A stretch of 64,000 nucleotides of DNA from Acanthosepion esculentum (GCA_964036315.1 OZ038500.1:62574102-62638101); one strand, 5' to 3'; numbered from the stretch's first letter, positions 44,051-55,585 are shown. Translations and numbers: made by a program. The notes: generated by a model not told the origin, from the sequence alone.

Positions 44051-46440
44051 ACTTGCTACATACCATTGGGAGTCGTCTTCAAGCAATCCCAAACGGAAGC
44101 ATGCCTCTCTATAAGACTGGCACCCTATGCCGTTGACAGTGCGAATATCTGTGAAGCTCGTTGGCCCAGCAATTTCATGAAGTAGAAGGCGGAGGTAAAA
44201 GCATTCCTGTTGGCTGGGGGGCACAGTATAAACGCGCCCAAGACAAGAGTTAGACCTTACATCGGGATAACCCTCGACAGGGTCGCCAGCCTTTCGCCGA
44301 ACCCACCGGTTGTTTGACCACACGTAGTAGGACGGGACTTGGGGGTATATCAATGTTTTGGCAAAAGCATCTGTTGAGCATAATTTAAAGAAAGCCGTTA
44401 GGGTTGTGTCTTTAGGGTTATCCGCAACCTGCTGGGCGTTTTGTTCGGTGAAGTATATCCTTTGTTCATTTTCTAAGTGAACAGCAAGCTGCACAATGGC
44501 TGGACCCCTTTGGTGTATAGGGAATCCGAAAATTCGCCAAAAGGCCTCGCTACTGCTGAGGTAGAGTCCAGTCACATAATCGGCCACCTCGTCAACGCAA
44601 TTGTCGCACCGGATATCGAAAACGGCAGCATAGCTGCCTTTATTAACATACTTGCAGATGTACTTTATTGACTTAACCGAGTGGCAGTATTCAACGTTTA
44701 TGTGGGCTCCAAAAGTATTGGAGAGCAGCGGGCAATAAGGCACCACCCAACGATTGTCCAGAGTGTGCCCCTTAACTGTCACAGTTCTGCCGCCCTCGGC
44801 GGGGCTTCTACGTCTGTACGGTGGGTAATCATCCGTCGCAGTCTGCGTTTCTGAGATAAGCTTACGGGGGTAACACTTTGCGCAAGTGGGGCCGCTTGAC
44901 CAACATGACCTTTTTTTCGTAATTCGCGCCACAGAGGCCGTGTATCATATTGTTTTTAATGATTTCGTGGAGCAAATGAACCAGCGCAGGATCCGGAATT
45001 TCAGCAGAAATAAAATCGTCTATTTTGTTTGCGTCAACCTTATCGTTGAGCCACAGCAGAATGTGGGCATGAGGCAAAGCGTGTTTCTGCCATTCCACTG
45101 TATACATATGACACTTAACGCGTCCGAAGACTTGCCCTTTAAGGATTAAACCCATAAGCTTACACAGCTGTAACCGGAAAACGCGGGAAATTAGGTCAGG
45201 GCGGTGTGAGTACTGCTGACCTGGAAAAAGTTCGCGTGTGATTTCAACCCAGTTCGGATTGCACGTGAACGTGACGAACAAATCAGGCCTCCCGTAATGA
45301 CGAACATAGGTAATTGCGTCTTGTGTCCTTTCATGCATGTATCGAGGGCCACCAGTGTAAGAGGAAGGCAAAATGCACGGTTTGCCGAGATTGCGTGGGT
45401 CACCATCAGAACGCAGACCATCACGAATGTGAATGCAGGAGTCGGTTCTAAGTTTGGATTGGTTTAACTTGATGAATCCTAACCTCTCCGACTCCATTTT
45501 TGAAGCCATGTCAACAGCGAATTGAAGAAATAGTTGACTGCATCTGTGCAAGTGGTTAAATTCATCCTCCCTAACCATAAACATGTAAGCGTAGTAAGCC
45601 CTACAGGAGACCGTCTTTCGGGTCGACATGGGATCGCTGCTTGCCTGGTATATTGGGATTTTGAAGTGGTACCCATCGCTTCCGCATGGAAAAAGAAGGG
45701 GGTACTGGGGACAGTCGTATGAACAGTGGGTTCACTGATGCGGCGCAGACCACCGCCCCGGTACCTTATGACAATGTCACAGCTGTTATGCTCCTCACCG
45801 TGGATGACTGCGGCGACTTCATTACATGCAGGAGCATTGAAGCGACGCTCATGCTAACCGTGAGGCTGTCTGTCTGCATCGATGACAACGCTGAAAGAGG
45901 GTGAAGAGTTGTTTTGCAACGCAAACTTTAAGCTTCGGATGTAACTGTTAGTTTCATGAAGCATGTCTTGTAGACGGAACAGAATGTCTCTACGGGGACC
46001 GACGGAAATATCGCTCAGCAGAATGCCGAGACGCGCATCAGCCTGTTCGTTGTAGTCAGCGAGAAAGTAAATTTGTAGGAACTGAGGTGGCTCTCCCTGA
46101 TCAGCCAAAAGTGATCCCATTAAGTGGTAAACCTGGCCTTGTACTTTGAAAGTAGGCATCCATCCCCCCTCACTAATAGCCTTCGCACCAAAAGACGTCA
46201 TCTGGAAGCAACAGTTGTACTTCCGTATTGCTTCAAGAAAATGCGTTGACTCCGAAGTTGTACCCAGAAGGAGGTCCCTAAGCGGCTGGGGAGATTCGTC
46301 TAAAGAAGGGAGTTTGATTTTGACTCCAGAGCAACAAAGCCCAGGTTGTTCACCGGCCCACTTTTTTTGCGTTGCAAAAAGTGCAAACTTTATCGATGGA
46401 CCCTATTTGTACATCTCTCCTATCGGAATAGTTGACAGTG
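44042..46440 (-). pseudogene. Helitron Rep (HUH endonuclease) region, helicase missing
   Basis: Minus-strand Helitron_like_N protein in three frames: VCTFCNAKKW, MTSFGAKAISEGGWMPTFKV, LGILLSDISVG, MLHETNSYIRSLKFAL, then YYAYMFMVREDEFNHL, FVTFTCNPNWVEI (Rep motif 1), HALPHAHILLWL (HUH motif, H-A-H) and KYICKYVNKG (tyrosine motif). The typical segments EAFWRIFGFPIHQRGP and YLRLLLHEIAGPTSF follow. It stops at LGLLEDDSQWY, just before the helicase domain. A one-base shift in a run of seven T (44911-44917, plus) splits the two longest frames, and a second break lies at about 45840. It is recognisable enough to be fairly young. Confidence 0.9.
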
Positions 46441-46443
46441 CAG

Positions 46444-47167
46444 TCATAATTGTATGCGGCATTTGACCAAAATGACGCAGACGCCATTCAAAGAAGGTCG
46501 GAGTTGGCTAATGTTTTCGAGCCGTTGGCGGCGTACTTCAGAGTTTTCTGCAGCCCTGACAGACGCAGTAGAGAGGGCATTTCTAACGCGACGAACAGTG
46601 GTTTGTGCAGAGCTTTCTAGGGCTCTAGCAGATGCAGTGGAGCGGGCATTTCTAACGCGACGAACAGTGGTTTGTGCAGGGCTTTCTAGGGCTCTAGCAG
46701 ATGCAGTGGAGCGGGCATTTCTAACGCGACGAACAGTGGTCTGTGCAGGGCTTTCTAAGGCTCTGGCAGACGCGGTGGATAGGGCATTTCTAAAGTGACG
46801 ATGAGCGGTTTCTTGGGGTTGTTCCGAAGCTCTAGAGGCGGCTGTAGCCCTAGTATTCCTAAGACGGCGTAAAGTTGTTTGTTCGGGGCTTTCTAAACCA
46901 CTGGAACAAGCTTTGGCAGTGGCATCCCGCAAACGACGAAGGGTTTTCTGTGCTGGGGACAGTGAAGCCACGCAGACTGCGTCCTGTGAATTCTTAAGTG
47001 AACGTTCTTCAACTGAAAGCCTGGCGCGGCGTGCGGACATGGTTGAAGCCGAGGCCATCTGTGAAAGACGCAAAGAGTCTGTTCAGGGGTTTCACTCGCC
47101 CTCGCTGCTCTAGCAGCGGAGGCAACTTCCGTGCGCCGTCCCAAAAGTTTCCTCTTTTAGGTGGCAT
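46444..47167 (-). pseudogene. Helitron N-terminal region with 23-residue repeats
   Basis: The start is probably ATG 47165-47167 (MPPKRG), with one frameshift soon after. The long frame contains ALESPAQTTVRRVRNARSTA repeated three to four times in a 69-bp period (46600-46790), preceded by diverged copies (ESPEQTTLRRLRNTRATA). The arginine-rich, alanine-rich repeats are probably helical and could bind nucleic acid; that is inference. This region directly precedes the zinc-finger-like CTFCNAKKW part of the Rep protein. Confidence 0.75.
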
Positions 47168-48229
47168 CCAAACAGTAAAAACGTCATAGAGGGTAAAGCT
47201 TAAAAAGAGATTTCGACAAATCCAAAATGAAAAAACGTGCACTGCTAACGTAGACACAAAAAGGGGAACACCCAGTAAATTGAGTTCAGATGTTACTAAA
47301 GGGGAACTCGAAACTAAAAAAGGGGACATTTAAAAAGGTAAACCAAGGGTAAATCCAAAAGGAAATGGGTTTTTAGTACAATTGGCTAACGTGTGTGGGG
47401 TTGAGTTGGAACTATAAAACAAAACACGTAATCAACTTCCGGTGTCCGAAGTAGGCGAATAAAGTAAGTCAAGTGCGTGCACGCGGGCAACAATAAACGC
47501 AAAAGTGTGAAAGCACGCCCGAGTCACGCAATAGAGGTGGTTGACCGTGAGTGCACTTACGCATAAGTAGACGCGCGATGACGCGGGCGCTATAACGTGT
47601 GAGAAATCCTGCGCGATGATTGGACAGGCCCCAATGTCAAGCTCTGTGAAAGCGACCAATGGGCTTGCAGCAGTCTCGGTATCGACACGCGGACTCGGTT
47701 GTACGCAGCTGTGTGTGTGTAAGGAAGTTACAAAAAAGATTGATCCGCGTGCAGCTACCGTTATTTTTGCCGAAATATTCTGAAATTTGACACACATAAA
47801 GGCGATAGTAAGCCGCAAGTGTATCGTTAATTTCATTTGAATCAAACCAAAACTGTACATACTGTGCCAGTGAATGTGTGTTCAGAGGGCTAAATCCTGT
47901 CCCTTAGTACCCCCGTTTATGGTTCCCTGGTCAAGCGGCTTTGACAGTCTTGCAAACAATTTGGTACTTGTTAGATAGCCAAGCGTTAGTGCTATCAGAA
48001 ACTGGACCATTTGCTTTGTTTTGGTGGCTCGGTAACAAAACATCGTCCAAAGACTGCAAAAAACCTGCATAAATGGCACTTACCCGAGCTTTCAAATGAA
48101 TTTCGTGCAAAAACAATTATGTTTTCCCAATTTTTGACGCTGTCAGAACCACCGTCGGGTAATTTTACGTAGTCCTGTGAAGTTTTGTTGAAATTGGTTG
48201 AAAAATGTAGGAAATCCGATCCCATACAC

Positions 48230-48249
48230 GCACGCACGCACGCACACAC

Positions 48250-48303
<54 letters not shown>
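48230..48303. repeat. (CA)n microsatellite inside Helitron leader
   Basis: CGCACG and CA units. On the Helitron sense strand this is the GT-rich block common near Helitron 5' ends. Confidence 0.9.
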
Positions 48304-48308
<5 letters not shown>

Positions 48309-48331
48309 CTGGGTTTTTATAATAAGTATGA

Positions 48332-49340
48332 TCATTCATACAAAAAAAGTAAATTAGTAAAATGAATGATATAAAATGGCGAAATCCCTTCGCTAACAAA
48401 ATTTTAAAGATGCATTAATCTACTAATCACTCGATGGATGTTATGATCCTTGTTTTTGAAAATTATAAGCTGTATAAGGTCTTATATTTTCAAGAAAATG
48501 CAACCTTAGCGTTGCGACTGCACGCTCCAAAAGTTTGTCTTCGTTATCAATAACACATTTAAAAAAAAAAACATATTTCGATTCGCATTATATTTTTTCC
48601 TCTCGGATGCTACCTGAATTTTACCAAATTTTGGCTCGACTATTTCTCTATCTTGATAAGTTGTGCGTTATGGGTGGAAGAGACTATTGTATTATGTTAA
48701 CGGTTGCTATGTAGGCGGTAACAATTATGTTTCAAATTATAGAGGCTATTATTAAGTAGAAATAATTGCCGATCCCAATGCGATTATTTATAGCTATTTT
48801 ATAATGTTATTTGTTAACTTTTTACTCATTATTTATTATTGATTACATTATTATTTGTTGTTGAATATCATTATTACATTTATTTGTATTTATGCGTTCA
48901 TTCGTAGTTTATTTATTTACATTTTTGTTTATTTTATTTATTTTTTTCGGGCTTGGACATCTTATTTAGTTTAATGTACTGACTTTGTCTAAAGTATGTT
49001 ACATTGTCTAAGTTGTATATAGTGCATATATTTTCATTTTTATAGTGATAATTTACAAGATATTCCTTTTTAGTTTTCGATTTTTAGGTAACGTAGTAAA
49101 CATTTGTTTTCGTATCTGCATTTAGAGATTCTTTCTGATCGTCTATTTAGTAATTTGTGTTCATCATGGAAGGTGATTATAGCCATTTCCTTCTCTAAAC
49201 AGAGTTTACACTTTACAGTGTTTTGATTTCATGTTGGATGATCATGCTGTTTTCCTTATTTTCCATGATGTTTTGGTGTGATTGTTTTTTGTTTTGTGAG
49301 CAACTTTACCAATAATATATCATACCTTAAATTTGTATTT
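48332..49340. other. AT-rich, no recognisable feature
   Basis: Very AT-rich sequence with TTATTTATT-type runs. I see no coding, RNA or mobile signature. Confidence 0.5.
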
Positions 49341-49342
49341 GT

Positions 49343-49404
<62 letters not shown>

Positions 49405-49429
49405 ACAAATACAAATTTAAGGTATGCTG

Positions 49430-49465
<36 letters not shown>

Positions 49466-49517
49466 TTAAGGTGTGCTATATTTATGGGATAAAGTGCTCA
49501 GAATCAGTAGTAGAGCG

Positions 49518-49685
49518 TATGTAAATATAAATATAAAAGTGAGTATTGAAGTCAACACTCAGAGGCGACAGCCTGTTTCATGCTAGACGCAATCGTCAGG
49601 CCGCCTGACGATTGCATCTAGCATGAAAGAGTCTGTCGCCTCTGTGTGTTGACTTCAATATTCACTTTTATATTTATATTTATAT
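49518..49685. repeat. Near-perfect 80-bp-arm palindrome with hammerhead motif
   Basis: AAATATAAATATAAAAGTGA...CAATCGTCAGGC on the left is mirrored immediately by GCCTGACGATTG...TCACTTTTATATTTATATTT, with essentially no spacer (centre at about 49602). The left arm read on the minus strand carries the better ribozyme motif. Confidence 0.9.
49566..49606 (-). ncRNA. Hammerhead ribozyme motif, CTGACGA family
   Basis: Minus strand: stem I strand GGC, core CTGACGA, T, stem II TGC/GCA (loop GTCTA), T, GAAAC, loop AGGCT, GTC, then GCC pairing with GGC. The plus-strand arm has the same layout, but GAAAG replaces GAAAC. Short stems make activity uncertain. Confidence 0.45.
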
Positions 49686-49701
49686 ATATATATATATATA
49701 T

Positions 49702-49739
<38 letters not shown>

Positions 49740-49766
49740 TGTCTAATGAAGCGTCTAATGTGTGTG

Positions 49767-49831
<65 letters not shown>

Positions 49832-49889
49832 TATTTATTTATTATAATTTTATCATATAGACAAAACCATTTTACTCACTACAAAGATA

Positions 49890-50023
49890 TAAGGGTACCT
49901 CGAGACAATGTAATGGTTAGCAAGCTTGTCTCGCTAGAACAATTACGACTGAGTAGTGAGTTCGATCTTCATTGGGTGCCCCATACTTTCGGCCTTGTGC
50001 CACATCTGAGCTACGCTTGGAAA

Positions 50024-50030
<7 letters not shown>
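49890..50030 (+). mobile_element. tRNA-derived SINE
   Basis: AATGTAATGGTTAGCAAGCT (A box) and GAGTTCGATC (B box), then CTTTCGGCCTTGTGCCACAT and GAGCTACGCTTGGAAAATCA, ending in (TA)n. It is the best-preserved copy of the family (also 10468-10612 and 1063-1330). Confidence 0.8.
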
Positions 50031-50070
<40 letters not shown>

Positions 50071-50073
<3 letters not shown>

Positions 50074-50412
50074 AATGTTAAAGACAACATAGTCTTGCAT
50101 ATTTTCTTTTGAATTTTCTCATATTCTCTAATGAGACTTTTTATTTGAAAATAATTTCGAAATATGTATTGTCGCAAAAGAGTAAAAAAAAGTAGCAACA
50201 TGATTACGCTACAAGATAATTGGCAAATGTTTGTTTAAAAAAATTTTCACTAAAAATATTGACCCTGAAGATGAACAATGATGTTCGAAAGCGCTAGGTC
50301 ATCGTATGGACAATACATATTTCGAAATTATTTTCAAATAAAAAGTCTCATTAGAGAATATGAGAAAATTCAAAAGAAAATATGCAAGACTATGTTGTCT
50401 TTAACATTCAAT
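50071..50412. repeat. Foldback element, about 100-bp arms, hammerhead in loop
   Basis: TTGAATGTTAAAGACAACAT...TTCGAAATATGTATTGTC (50071-50173) is inverted at 50309-50412. The loop contains one hammerhead motif on the plus strand. The left arm is bounded by (TA)n. Confidence 0.9.
50260..50301 (+). ncRNA. Hammerhead ribozyme motif, GAAAGCGCTA type
   Basis: TGACC (50260-50264) pairs with GGTCA (50297-50301) as stem I. CTGAAGA (50265-50271) is the core. GAAC/GTTC around AATGAT is stem II. GAAA is followed by AGCGCT, self-complementary, then A17 for cleavage. The palindromic stem III suggests a dimeric hammerhead, as described for Penelope-like elements and retrozymes. One extra T separates core and stem II. 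Confidence 0.65.
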
Positions 50413-50516
50413 ACTACATGTTTAAAAGAAAAGTTGCTGCCAAATTACACATATATATATATATACATACACATACGGTTTAATACACACATAAAATGTG
50501 GTAGCGGGATGCTAAA

Positions 50517-50547
<31 letters not shown>

Positions 50548-50694
50548 TCTTTTTGTGTAATATACTCTGAAATATTTTTTCTTATTAAATTTTGCATATT
50601 ATACTATTTCTTATTGCTATCCCTTTTTTGTTTGTTTGAGTGAAAATTAATAACAACCAGCCTAACTTGAAATGCTCTACTATAGAAAGACTGC

Positions 50695-50795
50695 GTCTCC
50701 GACAGGAATCGAACTTGTATTTCCTTTTCATCAGGGAAACCGCTTCTATAGCCAAAACCGGCTTTTACCCATTCGGCCACGGAAGTCGCATTGAC
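50695..50795 (-). tRNA. tRNA-like sequence with long variable region (pseudo)
   Basis: Minus strand: GTGGCCGAATGGGTAAAAGC (D-arm-like) and AAGTTCGATTCCTGT (T arm with one mismatch). It shares GGCTATA and the flanking GCGTC...CCGACAGG with the copy at 6540-6632. It is best seen as a dispersed tRNA-derived repeat. Confidence 0.4.
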
Positions 50796-50829
50796 AAAGC
50801 AAATTTTGATCTATTTAATAAGGAATGCA

Positions 50830-51620
50830 CATTCCTTTTTTCTTTTTCTTTTTTCTATTCGTTTCTTGAATTGTTATCTTACACAAATAAGGGGAGAAAA
50901 CTCATAAATGACAATATTCCAAGTTTTCCCTGTTTTGTGGAGAATCCATTGCTTGCTATTTGCTGTTTTAAACATTTAAATACTGAAACTAAGTGTGATG
51001 AAACTTTTGATTGAACCCAATACTAAAAAATTCCCAGCGGCTATGATTGGAAATGTTAAAATAATTTTAGCGATAATGCGCTTAAAAAATGTATTTGAAT
51101 AAGTAAACAATATGTTTTAATTTTGTCAATAAATTAAAGCATTTATTCCCCTTAGATTGCTTTAGGTTGGGCAATGTTTAATTGCTAAAATTTAGAGACG
51201 ATATTCAAAATGATCGCACGAGAGAAAGGGGAAGTGTTAAAAATTAAACAAAGGTTATAGCAAAATTATTCCACAGGTTGTTCGGACTGTCCGATTTTTA
51301 TAAATTTAATTGTTATTCGGACTTAGTATTATCAGTAAGTTTTTTGGATATGTTTTTCGGCCTTACTCACGTGTATAATTAATCTGAAAGACATTCTTCT
51401 TTCTTAAATACAATTCTATGGTCGAAAATTATTGCAGACAAAGGTAACTTCGGAACCAAACTGATAAATTGACTCGTAGAATAATGACGATTATTTTTTT
51501 TAGCACTTTACATAAATTATCACTTCACATGTAACATTAACAATAATTACCAAGCTCGTTTCGATGGTCAGTTCGTTAATTTAATCAGTTTGAGATCTCA
51601 TTAAAGTCTCCTTGTATCAG
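50830..51620. other. No recognisable feature
   Basis: AT-rich. It could contain the 3' UTR of the minus-strand exon at 51622-51865; an ATTAAA variant lies about 45 bp after that stop. Confidence 0.4.
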
Positions 51621-51621
51621 T

Positions 51622-51865
51622 TTAAGCCAAACTTATGATACACTGAGTATCCACGTCTTGGTTGTTATAGTAACAAAGTTTCTGGTCAGATACCTCCAAT
51701 GAATTTAATTTTTTTAATACTTTTCTGATGTTGTATGAACTTCGGATTCTCTGAAAGCCTTCTGAAATATCTGTAATGGGATTGAAGGTTGGGTATGCTA
51801 AAGTAATTACCCCGTTGTTATATGTATTAGTAGTTGATAGAGAATTCCTTTTCTCTTCGTTTATA
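51622..51865 (-). CDS. Candidate terminal exon A of unknown minus-strand gene
   Basis: On the minus strand a strong acceptor (TTTATTCATTTAATTTTCAG) precedes 244 nt that are open in one frame to TAA at 51622-51624. One nucleotide completes the previous codon. The peptide includes INEEKRNSLSTTNTYNNG, YPTFNPITDISEGFQRI and VLKKLNSLEVSDQK. Composition is protein-like and not repeat-derived. I recognise no domain, and no upstream exon was found in the window. It could be a chance open frame in AT-rich DNA. Confidence 0.35.
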
Positions 51866-51925
51866 CTGAAAATTAAATGAATAAAACGTACAACAATAAC
51901 ATAAAAAATAAGACTTTGAGGCATG

Positions 51926-52852
51926 TGTTGACATCAATGACAAGAATTTATATTTTTCTTAGCTCAATGTTATAGGCAACAGTCTTAGATAGCGGTCTAT
52001 ACAGGGTATCAGGATATTAATTTATTTAAATATCTGCTTTTACGAGATACCTGACAAAAGCCAAGACTTATCTCAGATGAAAACATGAACAAGAACAGCA
52101 TTTATATCATTTATCCTGTTGTCGCAAGGAGTTTCTCACTTCTAAATGTAAGGTTGGAAGAACTTTGAATAGTCATAGTCGATGGAGAAACTATGAAATT
52201 AGGTATGGCTGATCACATATAGAAAAGTGGGTTACTCATTGAAGACAGAATACTAGAGAGCAACACTAGAGAATAAAAGAATTGAAAGAATCAGTGCACA
52301 TGCTAGGCTCTGAAAACCTCCTCGTTGGCTTGGTATGGATTTTATCACCATATAGGGAGTATCGACCCAAAAATGAACAGACATCTAGATCAAAACTCTA
52401 GAATTATAGCATCTAATTATCCTAAAGAAGGATAGCTTGTGCATAAACAGCAGCTTAAATGTTGAAGTTTATCTGGTTATTTCAATCCTTGGGTTAGGCA
52501 GTGAAAAGTCCCCAACGATGAATTAACCAAAGAATGAAATAAGAGAACAATTAACTGATACTAATTATCTCCCTTGACAAGGACAGTTTACTCCTGTGGA
52601 GTGAGTAAAACATTTATTATCAAAGAAATAGATTCTGGGCTAAGTGATCTCAGAACTGAAAGAGACTAAATTACCATTGGTTCAAGTATGTACCTAAATT
52701 TTATTTCTTAATATTAATAGCTGTATCATTTCCGTACCAAACACCCCCCCACACACACACATTAGTTCTTGAGTTAACCATTTTCTTTAAATTTAAATTT
52801 TTTATAATCATCTCTGTTAGCTTGGGAAAGGAGTATTTCTTTTAAGAGAAAG

Positions 52853-52894
<42 letters not shown>

Positions 52895-53370
52895 TACCAA
52901 ACATCTATTTTTGAAGATTAATAACGTTTTCTCTTAAGAAGTAATAATGAAAACTAACTTAGAAGTTTTCATTTTTTGACAAACGGTGAAACAAGCATTG
53001 GATAATAACGGCTATAGGACAGTCAATAGAAATTAATAAAATACAGAAACAATTAGATTTAAAATATTGAGTTATCTCCCTTAGACTCGACATTCGTCAA
53101 CGGAAGTAATTTTTTTTTTTGCTGTTCAAGTAGATTTTTTAAGATAAAGCGAAAGTTCGATGTTCATGAACATCGATAATTTTATTTTTTTTAAAAGTAG
53201 TTTACCTGTAAATTATTTTAATTTTCTAATAAATGTTTCTAATAATTCTAATGGAAATTTATATAATTCCGTGTTTCTTAAATGTTATTTTTTTTTTAGT
53301 TGACACACTTCGAGTTGTTCGCACTTACATTTAGTGAAATTAAAAACAGCCGGTCAAAACTGAGAAGTTC
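51926..53370. other. No recognisable gene; (TG)n at 52855-52892
   Basis: Apart from the microsatellite I see no repeat family or coding pattern. Confidence 0.4.
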
Positions 53371-53374
53371 TGCT

Positions 53375-53490
53375 AAAGGAAAATTCATCTGACAATAGGA
53401 ATAAAACTTGCATCTTTTTTCTTCTTCAGAGAAACCACATCTTGAGCTAAGTGTGCCTGCCATTTTGGCCACGGTGCCTGAGTGATAGGG
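53375..53490 (-). repeat. Decayed tRNA-like repeat
   Basis: Minus strand: GTGGCCAAAATGGCAGG and CAAGTTTTATTCC correspond to the D arm and T arm of 50695-50795, with TTTCTCTGAAGAAG in the long variable region. Confidence 0.4.
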
Positions 53491-54868
53491 CAAATTCAGA
53501 ATAATCTGTTAAAGAAAACTTGTTTTTCTTGTTGAGACTTCTACGAGTTTCTGTGTGTTACTGTGGGTTAAATACTAGGGAAAACTGAATCCTTTAGCCA
53601 TGTTTGCCAACTCGTATAGGAGAAGGACAACACTGAATTCAAAACTGGGGAATATACTTGAACTGTAATTAAGGTCATCTCAGCCTAGTTGCAATATAAA
53701 CCACAAGTTATCTGTGGGTGTTGAAGAAATAAACATTTATTCAAATAACAAAAAAATATTTTACAATATGCAAATTGTACAAAATATAATATACACCTTA
53801 TACAAAATTTCCCTTGTGCACTTGAAACTATCAAGGCAAATCTGTTTTCTCTTAGAAAGCAACCGTTAATGAAAAACAATTTTTTTTCCTTAACAATAAA
53901 GGAATTTCAGTTACTTTCTTTTAGAAAAACAGTCCATGTAAATAAATTTCATAGCAACAAAACAAATTTGAATGTTGAAGGGTGGAGAAAGGAAGCCCTA
54001 CTTCAGGTGCTGCTGGTTCTCTGGGTCCTTTAGACAAAATATTAAGATTTTTTAAACAGGTGTTCTCAAATATGAGATGAATTCTCACAGCTTTAGAAAA
54101 TATATTTGAATGAGAAAATCTCATGTTTAGAAAAGATGTTTATATATGAGATAAATATCTTGATATTAGAAAATTCTTCTTCTTTCCCTTTCTTCTTTTT
54201 TTTTCTCTTCAAAAGCAACAATAGTAGTAGTCCTTTTCATCCTAAATGACAGCCTTTTTGCCCAGGTGGTCAAATCTTTTTATACCTGCATGTGCTCAAT
54301 TTCCTTTCTTTTCTCATCCCAGATCACAGCATTCTCGTTTGATTGTGGTCAAATCCTTTCTGTCTTAAATCAGGCAGATTTTTTGACAAAATCAAAGTTG
54401 ATCTGCATTTTTGTAAATCTTTACCACAGAATATTTAAAACCATCTGGCTTTATTTTGGAAATATTTTTATATTAAATTGGAGCCCTTATTCTTGCAAAT
54501 TTTTGCACATCAATTTTTATTCATGCTTTTTTTGTTTTATAAACCATCTGGCTTCATTTTGGTGAAGCAACCTTACTTTTGTAATGTTGTCCAAGGTGGT
54601 TATTGAAATAATAACTAGACATAAAAATAACACAATAAATAGAAATAGAAACAACGCAACTTACAAATAATAAGGGTTTATTTATACAAGAACAATACAA
54701 GTAGATATTTATAAGTTTGTCTGAAGTGGGAAAGCAAGACACCCTTGAGAGCAACACCATAGATGCTTATATTACTACTGGAATGGTCCGTTTAATAGAA
54801 GTGTATCAGTTCATTGTATACTGAGGGTTATCAGTTCGTTCCCTACAACATATACTGAAGATGAGCAA

Positions 54869-55118
54869 TCACACTGATTTCTGGTATGCTTTCAATTCAG
54901 AACAGATTTGATGATGACAACTCCAATTTTCTTCAGTTGTCTGTTCTAGTTGGTAACCATCCAGGAATTTTGAACTGATCCCTTCATTCAATCCATGAGA
55001 GTAAATTGTTCTCATTCTACAGTTGAGTAGAGGAAATCTTATATCAGTTAATTCTCTACAATTAATTTGTCCTTGTAATGTCATTTTTCTCTTCCACTGA
55101 ACCAAAGTATTTTTTCTT
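54869..55118 (-). CDS. Candidate terminal exon B of unknown minus-strand gene
   Basis: On the minus strand an acceptor (AACTTTTTTAATTCTAG) is followed by 250 nt open to TGA at 54869-54871, with one nucleotide completing the previous codon: the same entry phase as exon A at 51622-51865. The peptide includes KNTLVQWKRKMTLQGQINC, ELTDIRFPLLNCRMRTI and LEQTTEENWSCHHQICSEL. It has no relation to the repeats I know here. The matching phase would allow exons A and B to be alternative 3' ends, but no upstream exon is visible. Confidence 0.35.
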
Positions 55119-55489
55119 CTAGAATTAAAAAAGTTACCATTTTGTTTCATTGGATATACATACATTTGTAGTAACTGGAAGTTGGTCCATCAAATACGGG
55201 TAAGCATAAATTCAGATCTAATAAACAATTATTTTAGAGCCAACAAGAAAACTTATTTCAAACTAAGATCTTTTAATTTGTACTTCGAAGGGATTCAGTT
55301 AACAACATCCAAATAATTTGATATAGTTTGAAAAGGAATGCCTTTCTTAGATTTATTGACCAATCAGGATGCTTTTATTTTGACTCTAAAAAAAGAAGAT
55401 TATTTGATCTTGATAACCCCTTATATAAGGTATGATCTCCATCAGTTTAATCAGAATCAAGCTCAGGACTTGTTCATATGTTTACCATT

Positions 55490-55491
<2 letters not shown>

Positions 55492-55585
<94 letters not shown>
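55492..55585. repeat. (CA)n(TA)n compound microsatellite
   Basis: About 60 bp CA then TA. A further TA tract lies at 55785-55828. Confidence 0.95.

Larger units (their letters stand above)
44050..48331 (-). mobile_element. Helitron, 5' end intact, 3' half missing
   Basis: The 5' end on the minus strand starts TCATACTTATTATAAAAACC after a host A (t at 48332, plus), then GTGTG repeats and GGATTTCCTACATTTTTCAA. This is the same layout as the Helitron end at 29849. About 1.1 kb of leader precedes the Rep ORF. The element abuts the REL LINE at about 44050, so the helicase domain, 3' hairpin and CTRR end are absent. Confidence 0.8.
49347..49830. repeat. (TA)n and (GA)n microsatellites flanking a palindrome
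   Basis: TA at 49347-49401, 49433-49461, 49680-49704 and 49775-49827; GA at 49706-49737. CATACCTTAAATTTGTATTT at 49321 is repeated inverted at 49404-49425 around the first TA tract. Confidence 0.9.

Noticed and set aside
46454..46798. 114-residue plus-strand ORF rich in ALADAVERAFL repeats
   Set aside because: Antisense shadow of the 69-bp repeats in the Helitron N-terminal ORF.
54855..54885. Another hammerhead (CTGAAGATGAGCAAT)
   Set aside because: Only the core and half of stem II are present; no GAAA box or cleavage side follows.
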